This document shows, piece by piece, positions 58,318-64,000 of a stretch of 64,000 bases of DNA. The stretch lies in the NCBI GenBank assembly GCA_907165275.2, contig OU015651.1, positions 766,501 through 830,500 on the forward strand, given 5' to 3'. The first letter of the stretch is position 1. Each line of letters begins with the position of its first letter. A program made the position numbers and the translations under genes. Origin of the DNA: Zygaena filipendulae (lineage: Eukaryota; Arthropoda; Insecta; Lepidoptera; Zygaenidae). Under the pieces are notes generated by a model. The model worked only from the letters and a program-made list of their open reading frames with translations, was not told the origin of the DNA and ran no database searches.

Positions 58318-61300
58318 TACAATCAATTCTAATAACCGAACTGAACAAAACAGTAAAACAAAACAAAAAGGGCTCGGAACGACAGTCGTAACACAAGTGA
58401 ATAAGAAGTTGTGCATGGAGTAATTTTGCTTCATTTGTTTTTTTCTACCCACTTGAGTGTACTGATTAGAAAATGTTGTTCAAAAAAACGTTAACGACTC
58501 AAAAACATCCCAAGTTTGTGATTGAACACTTAAACTTGCCCATAAATAACTTGAAACTGAAATATAAACATTTTTTGTGAATAAATCGAGTTGGGCCCTA
58601 TTTTGTTTTGAGTAGTATATATATTGTTTGACAGCAGGCAAGCAGCTGGAGCTGGAATTATTCATGAATTCGGAGAGTATTAGTATTATGTGTATTACAG
58701 AACACTGGTTAAGGGGGCATCAGCTCATGTTTAATTTCAGTAATCACCGGGTTGGTAGCTCATTCTGCAGAGTGAATGCAATACATGGGGGGTCGTTAAT
58801 TTTTATAAATAAAAACCTTAAATTTAAAGAAAGGAAGGATATTGTATCTCTCTCTGTAGAATGTGTAATTGAGCTTGCCTGTGTACAATTAGAGCAATTC
58901 ATTGTTGTTTGTGTATATAGACCTCCTTCTGGCGATTACACTTATTTTTCAGAAATTATGGATGTTGTTTTATGCAAGTTAAGTAATACTGGTAAGAAGT
59001 TGTTTGTATGTGGAGATTTTAATATTAACATTCTAGAAAAAACATTCTTGTCTTGTAATATTCTAAATTTATTCAAATCTCACAATCTTTTAAATTTATT
59101 TATGGAGCCTACTAGGATATGCACTACTACGTCAACCAGTTTGGATAGTATTTATAGTGATGTAGTTCCCAAACACAAGAATATTATTAACAAATTAGAC
59201 TCTGACCACTCTGGTCAGTTAATAAATTTTGAAATAATAAAAAACCATGAAACTAAAAGGAAAATTAATTATGTGCCGGTAACTACTGATCGCTTGGAGC
59301 GAATGCGGGTAGAATTGATTAATAACTTATCTTTTACACAGTCAAACTCAGATCCTAATTCCTTATATAATTCTTTCTTTCAAACGTTTCACCATCATTA
59401 TAACTCAATATTTAGTTCCAAGGTGATCACAGTTACCAACAGTCCAGCCTTTAGCGAATGGGCAACAGTAGGAATACACAAAAGTAGGCAAGTGTTATAT
59501 GGGTTATACTATGAAAGGCAGTTCAATCATAGTGAAGAGTTTAAAGAGTATGTAAAATCATATTCAAAAATTTTCAAAACAGTTTGCATGTTATGTAAGT
59601 CCCATTTTATTAGTTCAAAGATCAAAAATAGTAATGATAAAATTAAAGCCACATGGAAAGTAATCAATGAAGAAACTGGTAAAGCTAAATCTAGTGACAC
59701 TAACTTTAAGCTATGTGTTAATGGTAAAATCATTCAGTCAGATTTGGAAGTCGCGAATGAGTTTGAAAGCTTCTTCGCTAAAATACCCGTTTCTTTAACC
59801 AGCACTTTAGGCTCTTCCACCCCCGTTGCAGAGTCACTTCTTAAGGAAAATGTTCCAGAATGTTCTAATGAATTCAGTTTCAGCCATGTAAGTGTATATG
59901 ATATCTTCAAAGTGTTTAAGACAATAAATCTTAAAAAAACAGCTGATCTGTGGGGGATTTCTGTTACTATTATAAGTTCATTAATTGATATTATTGCACT
60001 AGATTTAGTTGATATATTTAATAAATGTATAGACTGTGGTGTGTTTCCTGACCAAATGAAATATAGTAAAATAACACCTTTGTTTAAAACAGGTAGTACA
60101 ACAGACCCTACTAACTTTAGACCAATTTCAGTACTACCCACATTTAGTAAAATATTTGAAAAGCTTATACTTAGCCAACTACTCGCATACTTTAATAAAA
60201 ACGACTTGCTGCATCATAAACAGTTCGGTTTTACTCGTGGTCGCTCTACAACTGATGCAGGAATTAAATTAATTGAAAATATTTTTGAGGCCTGGGAGGA
60301 GTCACGTGATGCTTATGGAGTGTTTTGTGATTTATCCAAGGCCTTTGATTGTGTTGAGCATACAACTTTGGTCAGGAAACTACACTATTACGGAATACGA
60401 GGTGTAGCTTTGGATCTTCTTACTTCGTACTTGAGTGATAGGATCCAAAGGGTTGATGTCAACGGAAAACGATCACATGGTTCTGCAGTGGTAATGGGAG
60501 TACCCCAAGGATCTATATTAGGACCATTCCTGTTCCTTGTTTATATAAATGACTTACCTTATCTAGTGAGGGACAACCATGAGATAGTATTGTTTGCAGA
60601 TGATACATCTTTAGTGTTTAAGGTTAATAGACAGCAATCGGCTGTAGACGATGTGAACAATGCTCTCTCTAAAATAGTACACTGGTTTAATGCTAATAAC
60701 TTATTACTAAACCGTGATAAAACCAAATGTATAAGATTTGTGACAAAAAATGTTAAACAAGTAAAAACCAGATTACTGATTAATAATGAGGATTTGGAAA
60801 TGGTCGATGAAACTGTCTTTCTAGGTATAACATTAGATGCAAAATTACAATGGGGCCCACATATAAAAAAGTTATCAGGTAGATTAAGCTCGGCGGCTTA
60901 TGCTGTTAAGAAAATCCGTCAACTTACTGATATTAATACCGCGCGTTTAGTTTATTTTAGTTATTTCCACAGCATTATGTCATACGGCATACTGCTGTGG
61001 GGTAGTGCCGCGGATATCGATTCTGTATTCGTGTTGCAGAAACGAGCCATTCGCGCAATCTATAAGTTGGGCCCTCGGGATTCACTGAGAACTAAATTCA
61101 GCGAGTTTAAAATAATGACTGTACATTCTCAGTATATATACGAGAATTTATTATATGTTCACAAAAATTTAGTCAACTTTAAGAAAAACAGTGATTTACA
61201 TAATCTTAACTTAAGAAATAAAGATAAACTCGCTGTGCCTAAGACTAGGCTCCATAAAATTTCTAAGTCATTTAAAGGACAATGTATACGCTTTTACAAC

Positions 61301-61630
61301 AAACTCCCAAACGATGTAATTAATTTGTCAATTAATAAATTCAAGACGCTTATTAAACACAGATTATGCGATAAAGCATATTATAGTGTAGTAGACTATT
61401 TAAATGATACAGACGTTTGGGAATGAATTGCTCTATCCAATTACTATTTTTTGTTCTCCTAGTTTATAAGTAAGATCATTTAAAGACAGCCCTGCTGAGT
61501 TTCTTGTCAGTTCTTCTCAGCAGACGACGTATTCCGAACTGACGGTAATTTATAGTTTTAAGAACCTGCTGACGATTACAAGTGATTGTAACCAATCCTA
61601 AGTAATAAAGAGCTTTTGAATTTTGAATTT

Positions 61631-62044
61631 TTTTTTGAAGTAATAGAACACATTTCCATTATTTGTTCAAAACTTTTTTATATTTTTTTATCCGGCTTTA
61701 AATTAGCAAAATATGGACACTATCTATTCGTAATAATAACAAAGGGCGCGCGCGCCGTGCGGCGTATGCGGGGGTGAACGACGTCAGCTGTCGGTACATT
61801 GTAACCCACGTAAATACCTAGCCGAACGAGCGCTTCGCGCGCAGCGGTGGCGGCGGCCAATAGAGTAGCCAATAAATCAATTGCAAAGTTTACATCTTTC
61901 GTTCACGATAACTTTACTTTTTTGTACTAAGACTTGTCAAAATCATGGACCAATGTCAAAATGAAAAAAGGTGTTTATTAAAACTCCTCTAACTTTAATT
62001 TGTAAAAGTTTGCGCACTGAATAAAAAATATTCCTGTATAAATA
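61631..62044. other. Right flank of the LINE
   Basis: AT-rich DNA with a CpG-rich patch at 61743-61860 ('gcgcgcgcgccgtgcggcg', 'gagcgcttcgcgcgcagcgg'). No gene seen. Confidence 0.4.
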
Positions 62045-63225
62045 ATAGTCCCTAGGTACAAATATTGTAAATGCGAAAGTAACGCTGTCTGTCTGTCTGT
62101 TACGCTTTCGCGCCTTAACGGCCGAACCGATCATTGTGAAATTTTGTACACACGTTGTCAGAGGTACAGACAAGATAGGGTACTTTTTAATCCGGAATTC
62201 CTGCGGGATCTCCGAAATTCCCGTAAAATGACAGGGATGGATTCCTTCCCGGATGAAAATTATAAGATGGCTATACTTTAAGGATTAAGACAAAAAAAGA
62301 AGGCACGACCCGTGAACCCACCGCATAGAACTATTAGGTGCACTAGAAAAGAAAAACGTATGATGAAGCATGTTCTTGTGTGAACTGAAATTTTCTCAAG
62401 AAGCGTGATATAGCTATTGTTCTATAATAATTTCTCATTTCAAACAAGTTTAAAACTTTTATTACTCCCGCGGTTTCACCTGACTGAATGACGATATCAA
62501 TACAACACTATATATGAATAAAATTGAAAGGTCTTCAAAGAAAATAAGATATTACAAATTTCAATTCTCATTTTAAATCCCTCCTCTTCCTTAATTCGCT
62601 GTGGATATCTCATTTACGAATCAAAGAACTACCACGGCTAGGGTTGTCAATAGGTGTAGGCAGAGGTCTCACATCTTCTAATATATATAAAACACGTGTC
62701 ACGTTGTTTGTCCACGATGGACTCCGAAACTACTGTACGAATTTTGATAAAATTTTGTAACCATTTATAATATGGTCCAACTTAAAAGATACGATAGTTT
62801 TTATCCCGCAATTCCCGCGGAAACTCCAGCACTAACGGGGAACAGCTAATCACCGTAAACTACTGTCAGGGGTACAAAGAACTTTTTCCCCGCAATTCCC
62901 GCGGGAACTCCGAAATTACCGCGGATGAAATCGGGGGGGACAGCTAGTCTTAATATATATAAATCACGTGTCACGTTGTTTTTCTGCGATGGACTTCGAA
63001 ACTACTGAACGGATTTTGATAAAATTTTGTAACCATTTATAATATGGTCCAACTTAAAAGATAAGATAGTTGTTATCCTGGAATTCCCGCGGGAACTCCG
63101 GAATTAATGTGAGGCACAGCTAATCACCGTAAACTACTGTCAGGGGTACAAAGAATTTTTCCCCGCAATTCCCGCGGGAACTCTGAAATTACCGCGGATG
63201 AAATCGCGGGGGACAGCTAGGAATA
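62045..63225 (+). repeat. Cluster of three TTCCCGCGGGAA-core repeats
   Basis: Copies at 62045-62230, 62685-62950 and 62955-63225. The common end is 'cccggaattcccgcgggaac' then 'tccgaaattaccgcggrtga' and 'gggggacagctag'. The family has three 5' types: one with 'gctttcacgccttaacgg', one with 'cacgtgtcacgttgtttgtc', one with 'aaagtcgctt...ctgtctgt'. Other copies in the window: 1739-1915, 5488-5655, 6011-6211, 7030-7207, 8955-9075, 16097-16293, 19146-19400, 30322-30506, 32470-32580, 34897-35085, 41829-42012, 43500-43692, 44990-45125, 45655-45800, 53286-53490, 55221-55405, 55440-55663. It is non-coding; I infer retroposon tails. Confidence 0.8.
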
Positions 63226-63867
63226 ATATAATTATATTAAAAATAGAGTAAAAAGTATAGAACAGAAAAGTAACTGATAATAATTTTCGAGATTTATCTA
63301 ACAGTTGAATAGTATACAATTTGTTAGATGAATTAATTATGTTATGAATTTTTTTTAGATACTTGTTAGTAAGGGCTTCAAGCTACGCTCAGACACATTA
63401 ATTTTAAATAATCTTTTTTTTTTACTAGACTTTTACCATCTACATTTATTTTGTTTACAAGTAAGAGTCTTCAAAATTCTTTACATTTCAAATTTAAAAA
63501 GTTGGCAACCCTAGCCAAGAGGACCATTACTATAGAAACCATTGGGAAATATCCTGTATAATATTTAATTTTAAACATTATGTATTTATTTGCCAACACT
63601 TCGACCTCGCCACGTACGGACATGGTACGGACGTCGGACATACAAGTTTAATTTTTTTTGTAAATTGTGTAAATAAATTATGTATATTTACTTAATATTT
63701 ATTAGCTTTAAGGTGGTCACGTTCTATTTAAGTACACAATCCAAATACTTGTAACGCGATTCTTATTTTATTCAATGGTAAGGACAACCCTCAATTTAAA
63801 AAATGTACCAATCTACCTTCACCATCTGACCTTTTGTAGCTATAATCTTAACTATTATTTCAATACT
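63226..63867. other. AT-rich spacer near the window end
   Basis: No coding or repeat signal that I can support. Confidence 0.5.
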
Positions 63868-64000
63868 AGCTGTGCCCCGCGGTTTCACCCTCGGTAATAT
63901 CGGAGCTCCCGCGGGAATTCCAGGATAAAAAGTACCCTATGTCTTTCTCTGTATCCCTGACAACGTGCATGCCAAATTTCATCCAAATACGTTCAGCCGT
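63868..64000 (-). repeat. TTCCCGCGGGAA-core repeat, cut by the window end
   Basis: 'tagctgtgccccgcggtttc' onwards to the 'gacaacgtgcatgccaaatttcatcc' segment. Confidence 0.75.

Larger units (their letters stand above)
56752..58617 (-). mobile_element. Tc1/mariner-like DNA transposon inserted in the LINE ORF2
   Basis: The terminal inverted repeats begin TACTACTCAAAACAAAATAG (56752) and end in the matching complement at 58617. The element is flanked by the TA duplication typical of the family (56750-56751 and 58618-58619). It encodes one transposase on the - strand, broken by a frameshift and by a retroposon insertion, so this copy is dead. Confidence 0.92.
56628..61426 (+). pseudogene. LINE ORF2: APE endonuclease plus reverse transcriptase, split by a Tc1 insertion
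   Basis: ATG at 56628 opens a frame that runs to the TA at 56750-56751 and resumes in frame at 58620 once the Tc1 element and one TA are discounted; the total of 976 codons is an exact multiple of three. Seen in order: endonuclease motifs 'HQN', 'CITEHW', 'VYRPPSG', 'GDFNIN' and 'SDH'; reverse transcriptase motifs 'FRPISVLPTFSKIFEK', 'QFGFTRGRSTTDA', catalytic 'DLSKAFDCVEH', 'GVPQGSILGPFLFLVYINDL', catalytic 'FADD' and 'FLGITLDAKLQW'; then the C-terminal region. The enzyme nicks target DNA and primes reverse transcription there. Catalytic residues look intact. The part after the insertion (58620-61426) is the long uninterrupted open frame. The exact clade (CR1, Daphne, Kiri or Jockey) cannot be settled by eye. 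Confidence 0.88.
55950..61630 (+). mobile_element. CR1/Jockey-group non-LTR retrotransposon, 5' truncated, with nested insertions
   Basis: Contains an ORF1 remnant (55957-56610), a full-length ORF2 (56628-61426, split by a Tc1-like element) and a 3' UTR ending in 'aataaagagcttttgaattttgaa' at about 61627. The 3' UTR has a perfect 8-bp stem (61492-61499 with 61516-61523, CTGCTGAG/CTCAGCAG), as often seen in the 3' tails of this group, where the reverse transcriptase binds its template. Only the DNA-transposon insertion breaks ORF2, so the LINE was probably young when it was hit. Confidence 0.88.

Overview
The window is nuclear DNA of an animal, most probably a moth or butterfly (Lepidoptera). 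It is AT-rich and gene-poor. The genes are split by short GT-AG introns, and the spaces between them are packed with small transposons and retroposon tails of types common in lepidopteran genomes: copies of a TTCCCGCGGGAA-core repeat, retroposons ending in a 'taccatcaggtg...ctatgacat-polyA' tail, and repeats starting AACCGACTTCCAAAAAGGAGGAGG. I see no bacterial, organellar or viral gene block, no rRNA and no convincing tRNA gene.

Four cellular genes can be rebuilt from exons whose splice phases agree. (1) ARL16, an ARF-like small GTPase, + strand, three exons, 11603-13041, 186 aa. (2) A ZAD-type C2H2 zinc-finger protein, + strand, six coding exons, 16887-22789, 419 aa, eight fingers. (3) DUSP12/YVH1, a dual-specificity phosphatase with a C-terminal zinc-binding domain, - strand, eight coding exons, 30910 down to 24756, 428 aa; it lies tail to tail with the zinc-finger gene. 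(4) The first coding exon (47561-48230) of a secreted/membrane protein of the NRF-6 (nose resistant to fluoxetine) family, whose other exons I could not find. Broken or orphan coding pieces are a decayed two-exon THAP domain (14420-15929), a lone THAP first exon inside the zinc-finger gene (19957-20033), and a truncated MADF domain inside a DUSP12 intron (27469-27663).

Layout: 1-11.5 kb holds repeats only; 11.6-13.1 kb ARL16; 14.4-15.9 kb the THAP relic; 16.9-22.8 kb the ZAD zinc-finger gene; 24.7-30.9 kb DUSP12; 31-47 kb a repeat landscape with a cluster of one MITE family (36.0-38.2 kb), a tandem repeat block and LINE fragment (38.5-40.6 kb) and a large inverted repeat around a pentanucleotide satellite (40.9-43.5 kb); 47.5-48.2 kb the NRF-6-like exon; 49-55.7 kb more MITEs; 55.9-61.6 kb a non-LTR retrotransposon (LINE) whose second ORF is split by a Tc1-like transposon that itself carries a retroposon insertion; 61.6-64 kb repeats.

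The cellular genes have unrelated roles (small GTPase, transcription factor, phosphatase/ribosome-maturation factor, membrane protein) and do not form a pathway. The most unusual observation is a 341-nt DUSP12 intron that is almost entirely one SINE-like retroposon, with its poly(A) tail (read as poly(T) from the gene) touching the 5' splice site, which suggests an intron created by the insertion. Several MITE families can be defined from this window alone because their terminal repeats and target duplications are visible.
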